Shown piece after piece: positions 1 to 11,869 of a stretch of 64,000 bases of DNA (position 1 is the stretch's first letter; the number at the start of each line of letters is the position of its first letter). Both the position numbers and the translations under genes were made by a program. The notes below the pieces were generated by a model that made no database searches, was not told the DNA's origin, and saw only the letters and a program-made list of their open reading frames with translations. Source of the DNA: Elephas maximus indicus (taxonomy: Eukaryota; Chordata; Mammalia; Proboscidea; Elephantidae); the NCBI RefSeq assembly GCF_024166365.1, contig NC_064835.1:61918607-61982606 (forward strand). The letters are read 5' to 3'.

Positions 1-259
1 CAGTCTTTTGTGAGAGGCTACGCCATTTTATTTGCTTTGTAACATATTTTGCCCTACAAAAGTGGGAACTACCAATGTGTTTTTTACGTTATTATGTGTT
101 GGGTTGGGTATTTCAAGGAAGGAATTACTATAAAAGTATTGTGGTTTTGATAATTCCAAGTCAGGGATCCTATAGGAGATAGACTGTTTCCTTAACTGCA
201 GACCAATAAAGTCCTACTTAACCAACTAACATTGCTTCTAGGTTTGGAAACCTGTACAA

Positions 260-1800
260 GAAAATGCTGGTAACTGTTTACCTGATCAAGGAATCAGAAA
301 GTAGCTCTAAGCTTAAAATCAATAAAAGCCTTCTGTAGGTCAACAAACCAAGTTAAACGGTGAACCAAAGGAAAATATTTACAAAACATATAGAAAGGAA
401 AAGATGAACACCCAAGAGGAAAACAAAAGAAGCAATGTAAATGACCAATAAAGATACAAAAAGTCCAACCTCATTAATAATTATAACAATTTGACTGATC
501 ACAAAATGAAAATACTCAGTTTTGGGAGGATTGTATCAATTTTCTTCCCTATGACATGCCACCGAGGGGACCATAAACTCATGTACCCTTCCGGGAAGCA
601 GTTTAGCAATATTTATCGGTAGCCTTAAAAATGTTTATACCCTCTGACTCAATAATTTCATTTCTGGGAAACTGATGCACAAAAATTTAGGTACAAGGAT
701 CTAATGTCCAACACTAAAGATCATTAAATAATTGATGAAATAGAGCACATTGGAACATTATGCAACTATTACAATGATTTTATTAATTTAAAAAATTAAA
801 TACACATCCATTATAAGAAAATAAGAATATAAAAAAAGAATATACAAGTGAGCAAAAAGAAAAAACAAAGAAGAATCTGTAGTCCAGCGATAGTCACTGT
901 TAATGTTGCGGACCATATCCTTCAAAATCTTTTTTTTTTTTTTTAATAATTTTTATTGTGCTTTAAGTGAAAGTTTACAAATCAAGTCAGTCTCTCACAT
1001 ATAAACTTACATACACCTTACTGCATACTCCCATTTACTCTTCCCCTAATGACTCATTAAAAAAAAAAAAATTTAGTCAGCCCGCACCCTCCCTCCAGTC
1101 TCTCCTTTCGTGACCATTTTGCCTGTTTCTAACCCTCTCTACCCTCCCATCTCCCCTCCAGACAGGAGATGCCAACACAGTCTCAAGTGTCCACCTGATG
1201 CAAGTAGCTCACTCTTCGTCAGCATCTCTCTCCAACTCATTGTCCAGCCCCTTCCATGTCTGATGAGTTGTCTTTGGGAATCGTTCCTGTCCTGGGCCAA
1301 CAGAAGGTTTGGGGACCATGACTGCCGGGATTCTTCTAGTCTCAGTCAGACCATTAAGTCCGGTCTTTTTATGAGAATCTGTGGTTTGCGTCACACTGCT
1401 CTCCTGCTCCCTCAGGGGTTCTCTGTTGTGCTCCCTAACAGGGCAGTCATCGGTTGTGGCCAGGCACCATCTAGTTCTTCTGGTCTCAGGATGATGTAAG
1501 TCTCTGGTTCATGTGGCTCTTTCTGTCTCTTGGGCTCATAACTATCTTGTGACCTTGGTGTTCTTCATTCTCCTTTGATCCAGGTGGGTTGAGACCAATC
1601 CTTCAAAATCTTTTATGTTTTAATAAAAAAATAAGGTTTTTTTTAAAAAAACTTGGTGATATTGGAAAATATTTACCATATGAAATCAAATTTAAAAATC
1701 TGTATATATTGTATTTTCAGGAATTTGTAACTAAATATGCACAAAGATTGGAAGAGAACGCAACCAAATTTTAACAATAGTTACCTCTAGGTGTGGGGGA
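260..1800 (+). repeat. old L1 3'-end remnant, split by a younger LINE insertion
   Basis: Diverged A-rich L1-like 3' sequence. The part at 1615-1800 ends in the typical old-L1 stretch ACAATAGTTACCTCTAGGTG. It is interrupted at 934-1597 by a younger element that duplicated its target. Confidence 0.55.
934..1597 (-). mobile_element. lineage-specific LINE 3' end, 5'-truncated, with 17-bp target-site duplication
   Basis: 664-base insertion with a poly-T start on plus, so an A tail on minus, next to an AATAAA-like end (TTTATTGTGCTTTAAG on plus). It is flanked by a perfect 17-base repeat ATCCTTCAAAATCTTTT at 917-933 and 1598-1614. Related copies lie at 13701, 25085, 38436 and 39450. No protein frame is recognised. 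Tail, truncation and length fit the 3' UTR of an L1-type LINE; the family name is unknown to me. Confidence 0.8.
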
Positions 1801-1804
1801 GCGA

Positions 1805-2150
1805 CATTGGTGTTCAGTGATAGAGTTCTCCCCTTCCATGTGGGAGATCTGTGTTAAATTTCCAGCCAATGTACCTCACGCACAGTTACCACCCATCTGT
1901 CACACTGACATGTTGCTAATGATGCTGAAGAGATTTCAGCGGAGCTTCCAGACTAAGACTGACTAGAAAGAAAGGCCTGGTGATCTACTTCCGAAAATGA
2001 GCTAGTGAAAACCCTACGGATCACAATGGTCTGATCTGCAGCCCATGATGGGGATGGTGCAGGACTGGGCAGCACTGTATTCATTGTGTGTGGGGACACC
2101 AAGAGTTGGGGGCTAACTCCACAGCCACTAACAACAAACTCAAGGGGATT
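1805..2150 (+). repeat. AfroSINE, longer and older subfamily
   Basis: Contains the block AAAACCCTACGGATCACAAT followed by a GATGGGGATGGTGCAGGACT stretch. It ends in GAGTTGGGGGCTAACTC and CACTAACAACAA. A reverse copy of the same type is at 59585. Confidence 0.65.
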
Positions 2151-2228
2151 TTTTCTTCTTTATACCTTCTAACATTTCTGTAATAAATAGGTATTATGGG
2201 TCAGCAACGGGTTTTATTCCTATAATTA

Positions 2229-2384
2229 AGGGGCCTTGGTGGCATAGTGAAGAGCTTCGCTGCTAACTGGAAGGTTGATAGTTCAAATCCACCAGCTGCT
2301 CCTTGGAAACCCTATGGGGCAGTTCTACTCTGTCCTATAGGGTCGCTATGAGTCAGAACCAACTCAATGGCAATGGGTTATTTC
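2229..2384 (+). repeat. AfroSINE
   Basis: tRNA-like head GGCCTTGGTGGCATAGTG, then TGGAAACCCTATGGGGCAGT and the tail GAACCAACTCAATGGCAATG. The internal 45-base segment is absent. Confidence 0.85.
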
Positions 2385-2749
2385 TCTAATCGAGAAACAA
2401 AATGATTTCATTAAAGAAGACAATGTCTTTAACCAGGTCCTTGAGAAGGAAGGAAGCAAATCCTGATTACTCTCTAACAGAATGATTCACCACTTTAACT
2501 GCACGTTGGAATCACCTGGAGAATGTTAGGAAAACCGATGCCTAGACCTCATCCCCGGAGATTCTGACTGAATGGTCTTGGTGGGGGCCTGGGCATCGTG
2601 TTCTTGGCAACATCTGGTCAAGCCCTGGGTGGGAGGGGGGCTTTAATGTGCGGCCAGCTGGGAACCACTGCTTGCGCAAGCAATCACAAGTTTCAGCAGG
2701 AGTTTAGGCCCCTGTGTTCTGGAGGAGGAGCACCGGAGAAGGAGCTGCA

Positions 2750-2900
2750 AGACTTGGTCTCAAGTCCCTTATGTGTGGCCCTCTGCAGACCAGTGCTTTG
2801 GGTGGGTCTCTTAACTACACCTTAGTTTCTTTATCTGTAAAATGGGTATATTAATACCTATCACACGGCAAGAGTGTGGCTTCTAAAGAAAGGGTAAATG
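2750..2900 (+). repeat. MIR-like SINE fragment
   Basis: Contains the MIR-type motif TTTATCTGTAAAATGGGTAT after a degenerate core. Confidence 0.5.
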
Positions 2901-4090
2901 AGAAAGTGCTGGGTATAATAGAAAGCAAGTAGAAATGTGTTCTTGTTGGAACCTGGGAACTCAGATGATAGCAATTATCTCTGATCAATGAACTATCCTT
3001 GGGAAAACCGGGAACTCATGCAAATAAGCAGGTTTGTTTCTAAGCCCTGCCAGCCTTGTAATTTGGGGTAGATTTGCCTTGGAGGTCCTGTAGGCAGGGT
3101 GCTGTCTGTCAAATGCAGATGCCTGGGGCAGTCCTAGCCAGGGGGCTCCTGGGCAATGGATGGCAGCCAAGAGGTCTGGGTTGGTTCAGACAATTTGGCC
3201 ATTCCCACCTTGAGAGGTGGTTGGCCTCCAGGAGCCAAAACCTTGTTCCCATAAAAACGTGCTTTGCATTTTTAACAAACATCCCATCACCTCTATTTCC
3301 AAATAAGCATTCTTATTTACATCGTTCTCCTTGGGAGGTTATGTGACCATTGTTTTGAATGTCTTGGGAATTCCTCTTTCCAGAGTGCCTTTGTCTAAGC
3401 TACATTTTTCTGAGGATTTGCAATCAGTGAAGTCATTCTTCATCCCTTAATAAAGAGGAGCTTGATTTTAGAAAACAGCCAAAAATATCTTTCAGAACCA
3501 AACCTGGTGACTAATTAAGGTGGTATTCAAACCTGGGTAAAACATGTTATTCTTTAAATAAAGAGGTCACTTGTAAAGTTCCTGTGTATGCCTGTCTTGT
3601 ACACAGATGCTGAACACATTCTTGCTGAATGGTGAACAGAGCCTGGCTCTCTGCTGGGACCCATAAACTGGCTCCAAAAGTAGCTCTGAAAAGGTTTTTG
3701 AGCAACCAGCCATTTGGAATTCATAAATTCTAGCTCATATGCTGATTAAAAACCCAGTCCCTTTTCCTGATAGGTAGGCTCTGTGTATACCTTATGCGTT
3801 TGACCAAGGAGAACACCTTGCAGTTCTTTCCCTCTTACTAAGTAAGGCTAATACTGGACTTAATCTCCCAAGGCATCCACTCATTAGTGACACCGGACAA
3901 ATCCTAGCATTTTAGGAATTACCTTTCATGCTGACCCAATCCACAAAACATTCAAGCGTGATATTGTTAACCAGGAAAATGCCGAGACATAACTCACTTT
4001 TTTTCACACAGGGATTTCAAGACATTGACATTAATCCAGACTTGCAAATTAGCTGAGGTCCTCACACCCAGCCTTGATGAATTTGAAGCA
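2900..4090. other. intergenic, nothing recognised
   Basis: No exon, RNA gene or repeat that I can name. Open frames are short and have no recognisable domain. Confidence 0.5.
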
Positions 4091-4225
4091 CACAGAGCTA
4101 AGCAGCTCACAGCCGGGTCAGACACCTGGGCTGTTCCAGCTCAGCTCTTATCTAAACGTGCGACCTTGGGAAACCATTTCACCGGCCCCCTCCTTGTAAT
4201 TGACTTCCTTATCTATAAAATGATC
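4090..4225 (+). repeat. MIR SINE fragment
   Basis: The order TGCGACCTTGGGAAACCATT then CCTTATCTATAAAATGATCT matches the MIR core and 3' part. Confidence 0.55.
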
Positions 4226-4939
4226 TAGTGCCTTTAAAGTCAGTGGATTCTAAGCTGGGAACAATGAGGATGAAAGAGACCAGGGGGCGGGTTGCTAACT
4301 GCAGGCGTCCTGCTGGTCTGTAATAGGGAGGGGAGCCAGGTCCTACCAAGGTAAAGGGGAGACTTTGGGAGAATCAGAAGCCAGTCTAAATTGAGAGAAA
4401 GTCCCTGCTTTGAAGTAGAAAGAAAGCCAAAAAGACACTCAACTGCTCCTGGCAATGGAACCATTTCCAGGACGGGAACACGTAGGTCATCTGAGGTCAA
4501 GTTCAGGGCACACAGCCAGCCACCAGGCGGGAAGGAAGCTGCAGTGAGTGCCGCCTGCTCTCCCAGCCCTCCACCTTCTGAGCAGAACTCCTGCACCAGC
4601 CCCTCTCCCAGGTCGCCCAGGGGACCTCAGAGGCTTCTTACAGACCTAACCATTCTGGTCTGGCCTCAAAGACGCAGCCCAGACAGAGGAGTTGAAGAGA
4701 AGCAGGTAAGAACAATAAGTAACGGAGGTGCCGAGGTGCCGCCGGGCTGTCTTGTCTTCTCCTTGTAGAGAAGATGGGCTCGAACACTCTCTTTAAAACA
4801 TTTAAAAATGTTGGAAAGTTCTCACCCACTATTGTCCTCACCTCCCCCAGACACACAGGGCACTTCCTTAGCACTCTGCCTTTGCTCACGGTGTTTACTC
4901 CAAAGCCAACCTGGCCCCAATTGCTCTAAAAATCCTACC

Positions 4940-5250
4940 ATCGTTTAAAGCCCAGCTCGAATACCATTTGATCCGAGAAACTCCCTTGGCTGGAAGCGAG
5001 CCCTTGTTGTAGTCTGCCTTGTGTGGCACTCAGAGGCACGTTGTCTCTCCCCAGTCAGGACCACATGGTTCCCTTTCTTCCCCATGACACTGTGTGTTTC
5101 CCTTCCTTTGCCCATGCAGCTCACCTGCCTGGAATGCCCTACCCACTCTGCCTGCCAAAGTATTATCTCACCCTTCAAGGCTCAGCTCAGCTGTAGTCTC
5201 TGTGAAGGCCTTTCCAGATCTCTCCATCCTTACCCATGCTGCACTACCAG
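4940..5250 (+). repeat. L2 LINE fragment
   Basis: Contains GGAATGCCCTACCCACTCTG and CCCTTCAAGGCTCAGCTCAG followed by GAAGGCCTTTCCAGATC, an order typical of the L2 3' region. Confidence 0.6.
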
Positions 5251-5299
5251 CCTCTACTTATTAAGGTGCTGCTCTGTGCTCAGAAGTTTGTCTACAATA

Positions 5300-5452
5300 T
5301 CTCTAATCTGCCAGATGCTGTTGAGTCGATGCTGACTAATGGCGACGCCATGTATGTCAGACTACAACTGTGTACCACAGGGCTTTCAATGGCTGATTTT
5401 TCAGAAGTAGGTAAGCCTTTCTTCTGAGGGGCCTCTGGGAGGACTCTAATCC
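5300..5452 (-). repeat. AfroSINE, variant with GGCTGATTTTT segment
   Basis: Contains GATGCTGTTGAGTCGATGCT, GGCTTTCAATGGCTGATTTT and GGGGCCTCTGGGAGGACTC, a variant seen again at 29355, 47205 and 61505. Confidence 0.75.
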
Positions 5453-5479
5453 TTCAAAGTAGGTGCAAAGTTAGTTTTT

Positions 5480-5835
5480 CTTTTTTTTTTAGTTGTACTT
5501 TAGTGAAGATTTACAGAGCAAATTAGTTTCTCATTAAACAATACACATACTGTTTCATGACATTTGTTGCCAACCCCACAAGATGTCAACACTCTCCCCT
5601 TCTTGACTTTGGGTTCCCTGTTACCACCTTTCCTGCCCCTTCCTGCCTTCTAGTCCTTGCCCCTGGGCTGGTATGCCCCTTTAGTCTTGTTTTGTTTTAC
5701 GGGCTTGTGTAATATCTGGCTGAAGGGTGAACCTCAGGAGTGACTTCAGTACTAAGTTAAAAGAGTGCATGGGGGCAATACTCTTGGGATTTCTCCAGTC
5801 TATGTCAGACCAGTTAAGTCTGGTCTTTTAAAATT
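5480..5835 (-). repeat. lineage-specific LINE 3' end, second subfamily
   Basis: Begins with poly-T then ACTTTAGTGAAGATTTACAG and GTTTCTCATTAAACAAT, and ends near AAGTCTGGTCTTTTAAAA. It shares most of its length with the first part of the element at 6335. Confidence 0.65.
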
Positions 5836-6009
5836 TTTTTTCTCTTTTTTTATTTGTATCATCTGTTATATTTACCCATTTCTTCTTGTGGATTCAAGTC
5901 CAATGTCACTTCCTTTCAGCCTGAAGGATTTACTTTCTTGTTTCTTATGAGGCAGGTCTGTTAGCAATGAATTCTCTCAGTCTTTGTTTATCTGTAGATG
6001 CCATTATTT

Positions 6010-6330
6010 CACTTTTTTTTTTTTAACTCATATTGTTGTCAAGGATATACACAACACACACACCAATTCATGCCCAATTCAGTGACATTGATTACATTCC
6101 TCAAGTTGTGCAACCATTCTCACCCTCCTTTTCTGAGTTGTTCCTCCCTCATTAACATAAACTCACTGTCCACTAAGCTTCCTTTCTAATCTTTCAAGTT
6201 GCTATTGTCACTTTGATCCCATATAGATAGTTCTTAAAAGAGCATAATGCTCAAAGCAGACTTTTTTTTTTTTTTACTAGTTTAGCTAAACCATTGTTTG
6301 GCTTTAAGAAGATTTCAGGGAATATTTTTG
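6010..6330 (-). repeat. probable old L1 fragment
   Basis: CACCAATTCATGCCCAATTC, GTTGTGCAACCATTCTCACC and CACTGTCCACTAAGCTTCC resemble antisense old L1 3' sequence. Confidence 0.45.
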
Positions 6331-6334
6331 GTTT

Positions 6335-7600
6335 AAGTTTTGTTTTTTTTTTTTCTTTTTAAACGAACTTTTAGATGAAGGTTTACAGAACAAACTAGTT
6401 TTTCATTAAACAGTTAGTACACATATTGTTTTATGACATTGGTTAACAACCCTAGGACATGTCAACACCCTCCCTTCTCAACCTATTACCAGCTTTCCTG
6501 TTCCCTCCTGCATTCTAGTCTTTGCCCCTGGGCTGGTGTGCCCCTATAGTCTTGTTTTGTTTTATGGGCCTGTCTAATCTTTGGCTAAAGGGTGAACCTC
6601 AGGAGTGACTTCATTACTGAGCTAAAGGGGTGTCCAGGGGCCATACTCTCAGGGTTTCTCCAGTCTTTGTCAGGCCAGTAAGTCTGGTCTTTTTTTGTGA
6701 GTTAGAATTTTGTTCTACATTTTTATCCAGCTCTGTCTGAGACCCTCTATTTGTGGTCCCTGTCAGGGCAGTCAATGGTGGTAGCTGGGTATCATCTAGC
6801 TGTACTGGACTCAGTCTGGTGGAGGCCATTGTAGTTATGGCCCATTAGTTCTTTGAACTAATATTTCCCTCGTATCTTAGTTTTCTTCATTCTCCATTAT
6901 TCCCTAAGGAGTGAGACAAGTAGAGTATCTTAGATGGCCACTCACAGGCTTTTAAGACCCCAGATGCTATCACCAAAGCAGAATGTAGAACACTTTCTTT
7001 ATAAACTATGTTATGCCAGTTGAGCTAGGTGTTCCCCAAGACCATGGTCCCCACAGCCCTCAGCCCAGCAATTTGGTCCCCTCAGGGAGTTTGGATGTGT
7101 CTATGGAGCTTAGTCTGGTCTTTTTTTTTTTTTAGTTAGAATTTTGTTCTACATTTATCTCCAGCTCTGTCCATGACCCTTTATTGTGATCCCTGTCAGA
7201 GCAGTTGGTGGTGATAGCTGGGTACCATCTAATTGTGCTGGACTGTGGTGGAGGCTGCGGTACTTGTGGTGTATTAGTCCTGTGAACTAATCTTTCCCTT
7301 GTGTCTTTGGTTTTCTTCATTCTTCCTTGTTCCAGATGGGGTGGGACCAGTGGAGTATCTTAGATGGGCACTCACAAGCTTTTAAGACCCCAGACACTAC
7401 CCACCAAAGTAGGATGTAGAACATTTTCTTTATAAACTAAGTTATGCCAATTGAGCTAGATGTCCCTCGAGGCCATGGTCCCCAGCCCTCAGCTCAGTAA
7501 TCTGGTCCCCTGGGGAGTCTGGATGTATCTGTGAAGCTTCCATGACTTTGCCTTGGTCAAGTTGTACTGACTTATGTGCAAAGCCAGTTTTGCTTTCAGA
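6335..7600 (-). repeat. lineage-specific LINE 3' end with internal tandem duplication
   Basis: Same subfamily as 5480 and 40790. The block 6681-7111, from AGTCTGGTCTTTTTT to ATGGAGCTT, is repeated at 7112 to about 7545 with moderate divergence. Each unit contains GTTAGAATTTTGTTCTACAT, CTTTTAAGACCCCAGA and CATGGTCCCCA. Confidence 0.7.
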
Positions 7601-8510
7601 TTTAAGGAAAACAGAAGTTCAAGGAAGTTTAAGGAAGTTGTTCAAGTTGCACTACTGGTTGGTGGCCCAGCCAGGGTTTGGGCCCAGGTTTGTCTAATGC
7701 CTGAACCAAGCTGTCCATCTATTCCATGCTACTTATTCATTCATAGGGCAAAGATCAGAGCATGAGACTGGAAGGACTTGGATATCATTCTTCTTGCTTT
7801 GAAACAAGGAACATACAGTGTGGAGAAGTGATTTCCCTGAGATGACACAGCTTCTCACCACTCCTTTCCCTTGTTTTTCCCCCCTGCCAGCACTGGGGGC
7901 CCGGGAACCACTTTCAACTGCAGAAGGGCCTTCCCTGGGGCCCCCATTTGCAAGCCATCTGACACACACCTGGGGTGTACCGTCTCACAGCTTCTGAGAC
8001 AAGAGACCCATGTCAGAAGACAGAAGGAGGAGACAAACTCACTGCCCCAGGATGTATTAGCCCAGCTGTATACAATGATAAATTCCAACAGCAGCAGTTT
8101 GGATGATTATACCTTTCTCACTTAAAAGCAGTCCAGGGCAGACTGAGTTCCACTGAGTCAGGGCCTGGGGCTTCTTCTGTCTTCTGCAGTTTCCTCCTCA
8201 GGTAGGCACTGCTGCATCCCGAGTGGCCCCACAGGATCACTGGGTAGCTCTGAGAGCATAGTCACCGGGCTCACTGCTAGCTTCTGTGTCTACCATCCAC
8301 TCTAAGGACCTCACAGCTATACAATCTAGCGGCGAGGTGGAGAGGCCACACAGAGCCCAGCTGGGAGCTGGCCTAGGACCAGCTGACTGGCAAGTTTGTA
8401 GCATGATATTGGCAGTGTAAATGGAGGAAGGGTGTGGGGACATCCACTGCTTAGTACGTAGTACCCTTCTCAGCCTCACTTCCCCTTTTCTCCTTTGCTT
8501 CCTTCTGTCC
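7600..8510. other. intergenic, nothing recognised
   Basis: No recognisable gene or repeat. Several overlapping short open frames lack any family signature. Confidence 0.45.
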
Positions 8511-8865
8511 ATTTATCTAACATTTATTGAGCTGCTCATTTCTATGTGCCAGGCACTAGGGATACAAAACTGGATAAGACTTTTTTGAGGATCTAACTAC
8601 CAACGTTTAGGTTAGTAGCAGACTGCAAACTGCTTGCACCACCCAGGCACACAGTAGATGTTCAGTAATCCAGTAATCGTCCACTCCCTTGACAACTTGA
8701 AGGGTCCAGGCCCTGTAATTGTCTTGCATATCCTCATAGTGCTTAGCACACAGAAGGTATTTTATAAATTAACGATTGTAATACGGAGCTCACAAATCCA
8801 ATGACCTCAGAAAGGGCAGATTTTGTATCTCTGGTCACATCATTCATTTATTTAGCAAGTCTATA

Positions 8866-9036
8866 TCAAAAACAAAACAAATCAGTTGCTGTCGAGTCCA
8901 TTCTGAATCATGGCGACCCTATAGGATAGAGTAGAACTACCCCATAGGGTCTCCAAGGAGTAGCTGGTAGATTTGAACTGCCAACCTTTTGGTTAGCAGC
9001 CTGAGCTCTTAACTACTGTGCCACTGGGGCTCCCAG
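8866..9036 (-). repeat. AfroSINE
   Basis: GTTGCTGTCGAGTCCATTCT through CATAGGGTCTCCAAGGAGTA to CTGTGCCACTGGGGCTCCC, a near full-length short-form copy. Confidence 0.88.
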
Positions 9037-9245
9037 GCGGTATTAGGCACTCACTAAAGAGCAATAAATAAGCAAATGTCAGGCACTGTGCTAAGTGACC
9101 AAGATATGGTTTGTGTTCAGAAGGTGGAAGCCTAGGATGGGAGAGATGTCTACAAACAACTTTCATTCAAGAATGATACATCTGACAATATGAACAGAGC
9201 GCCTAAGAGCAGTGATGCTTCTGTGAGGGGTAGGGAAGGGCTTCA
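9037..9245 (-). repeat. probable L2 fragment
   Basis: GTCAGGCACTGTGCTAAGTG and AAGGGCTTCACAGGGGGAGG fit antisense L2. Confidence 0.4.
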
Positions 9246-9664
9246 CAGGGGGAGGAATAGTAGACGTGGGACTGGCAGAAATAGTAGTTCTTCCAGTACA
9301 CAAGGGTGGGGGAGAAGGAGAGAAAGGAGCGCTTCATCATATAGGAAACACAGGATATATTCTGGAATGGTGGGTAGTCTCATGGGCCTGTGCTAGGAGT
9401 AGTGGGAGATGAAGTTCTAAGAACATGCCAGAACTTCCACATGGGAGGGGCTGAGAGGCAGCCGTCGTGTGGCAGCGGCAGGACAGGAGCCCTGACTAGA
9501 AGTTGTGCTTTTACATAGCAACCACAGTTCGATGTACAAAAAGCTCATTTTGTACATTGTTTAATTGAGGTGGTTTGGGGAAGAAATGATTACCGGTAGT
9601 GGTAATGGTGGTGCTAGAAAAAGACCATTAGGCTGTATACAAGAGGAGAGGTAGGATGAACGTT

Positions 9665-10170
9665 AGGGAGTGTCTTAGTGCTGCTGTAAAGAAATACTAC
9701 AAGTGGATGGCTTTAACAAACTGAAGTTTTATTTCTCACAATCTAGTAGGCTAGAAGTCCAAATTCAGGGTGTCAGCTCCAGGGGAGGCTTTCTCTGTCA
9801 GCTCTAGAGGAAGGTCCCTGTTATCAATTTCCCCAGGAACCTCCAATCCAAGACATGGTCTGCTCCCGACTCTGCTTTCTTGGTGGTATGAGTTCCCCCT
9901 CTCTGCTTGCTTCCCTTTCATCTCTTGTAAAAGGTAGTACACCCCACGCCCCAGGGAAATTCCCTTTACACTGGATCAGGGATGTGACCTTAGTGTTACG
10001 ACCCTACCCTAATCCTCTAATCTTGCCTCATTAACCACAGTCAGAGATTAGGATTTACAACACATAGGAAAATTACAATCACAAAATGCAGGACAACCAC
10101 ACAATACTGGGAATCATGGCCTAACCAAGTTGACACATATTTCTGGGGAACACAATTCAATCCATGACAG
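9665..10170 (-). repeat. MaLR/MLT1-like LTR (tentative)
   Basis: Starts with TGTCTTAGTGCTGCTGTAAA and TTTTATTTCTCACAATCTAG and ends with GGGGAACACAATTCAATCCA. These resemble the antisense ends of MLT1-type LTRs. The middle is divergent. Confidence 0.5.
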
Positions 10171-10194
10171 GGGGTCAACCACCATTTCCACTAT

Positions 10195-10560
10195 ACCTTA
10201 AACTAAAGCAACAGAAATGGGGAGGAGAGAAGATTTGGGAGATTTTGTAGATGAACAGGCAGAATTTGGTGAGAATGGGTGACAGAGGATAGCTGAGGGT
10301 CAAAGATGACTCCAAGGCTTCTAATGTGGTCAACTGGGTGAATGGTGAAGCAGGAGCAGGCCTTGTTGGCTGGGGGTGTGCTGGGGGTAGGGGTCGGGGA
10401 GGAGTGCAGATAAGAACCATTTCTTATACACTGAGCATGAGGGATATCCAGGTAGAGATAACCAGAGGTCAATACAGCTCTAGGTTTATGTCATCCTTTG
10501 TCTGGGAGTGGGGATGGGGTGGAGGTGGGCAACAAGTAGGATACAGGTGAAACAAGGTTG
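10195..10560 (-). repeat. L2 LINE fragment with reverse-transcriptase relic
   Basis: The minus-strand frame contains RSLGVIFDPQLSSVTHSHQI, then LPVHLQNLPNLL, which resembles the conserved C-terminal region of L2/CR1-type reverse transcriptases. It is a decayed fragment. Confidence 0.6.
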
Positions 10561-11384
10561 GCCATGAGCTGATAACTGAAGTTGGGTGAGAAGTCAAAAA
10601 TTAGCTTAGACTAAGAAAGTAAAACTCTGCTTTTCATTCATTTAGCTGGAAGGAAGGACACAGGTAGAGCCAGCTGCAAAATGACCATTAAATAACGTTT
10701 CTCCCAAGGGCATGGTGCAGCTGTAAAATGTCCTAACCACCCCCTTCTTTGTGTGGCTACTACTTTCTGACTCACCGAGATACCTTGTTCTCTCAAATGA
10801 TGGACTATCAGAGATTCGCTGTTTGAAATTTTATCAGCAAAATTGAAACATCTTGGTCTTGCCTGCAAGATCTAAGTCACTTTGACACAGAGAAGTAGAT
10901 TTGATTTCCAATCCAGGTTCAGAGCTTCAGATAAGGAGCCTCTGAACACAACATTCCACATTTATCTTAACTCTGCATTTGCTGCAAGCCTGGGTTCTAC
11001 TATGCCGTTCAGACCAGATGCTGACTCCTTTATGCAGTCCTGCTTTGCTTCCAGACCATCAAAGCATGGCTTTGTGTAAGTTTTACCTAAACTTTACCCT
11101 TCCCCCAAACCCAGTAATTCTACTGGTGTTTTCTTCCCATTCGGTGGGACACCCCACAGTTCCTCTGGCAGTGGTCTCGCTCATCGCAATGAGTTAACAG
11201 ATCTGACTTTGTCAAACTGCAGGTTTGCTGCTGGTGGTCTTAGGCTAGGACACGGGGATTATTTACACTATTCTCTTGGCTACTGCATATGATTGACATT
11301 TTCCATAAAATTTCCAAGTCTTTAAAAAGTCCTCACCTCATAGTAACAGTGGGAGCTGTGACAGTGTTTGAGATCTATGGTAGG

Positions 11385-11860
11385 CAGAATAGACCCCAAA
11401 GATGTCCAGGTCCTAATCTCCAGAACCTGTGAATGTTACCTTACGTGGCAAAAAGGACTTTGAAGACATGACTAAGGGTAAAGGCCTTGGGATGGGACAA
11501 CAATCCTGGATTATCCAGGCAGGCCGTATATAAGTCCTTAAAGAGAGAGAACATTTCCTGGCTGTGGCCAGAGACATGTGATGACAGAAGGTAGAGATGC
11601 ATCATTGCTGGCTTTGAAGAAGGAAGAGGGGCCCACAAGCAAAGGAATGTGAGCAACCTCTAGAAGTTGGAAAAGGTAAGGAAAGGGCTTCTCCTCTAAA
11701 ACTTATAGAAAAGGAATGCTATCCTGCTGATACCTTTGGGCCAGTGTGACCCATGTCAGACTTATCTACAGAACCATATAATAGTATCTTTTTGCTGTTT
11801 TAAGTCACTGTATTTGTGGCAACTTGTTATGGCAGCAAGAGAAAACTAATACAGGATCAC
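11385..11860 (+). repeat. MaLR/MLT1-like LTR
   Basis: CTAATCTCCAGAACCTGTGA near the start, GGATTATCCAGGCAGGCC in the middle and GTTTTAAGTCACTGTATTTG followed by GAAAACTAATAC at the end follow the usual order of this LTR class. Confidence 0.6.
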
Positions 11861-11869
11861 CCAGGGAAA

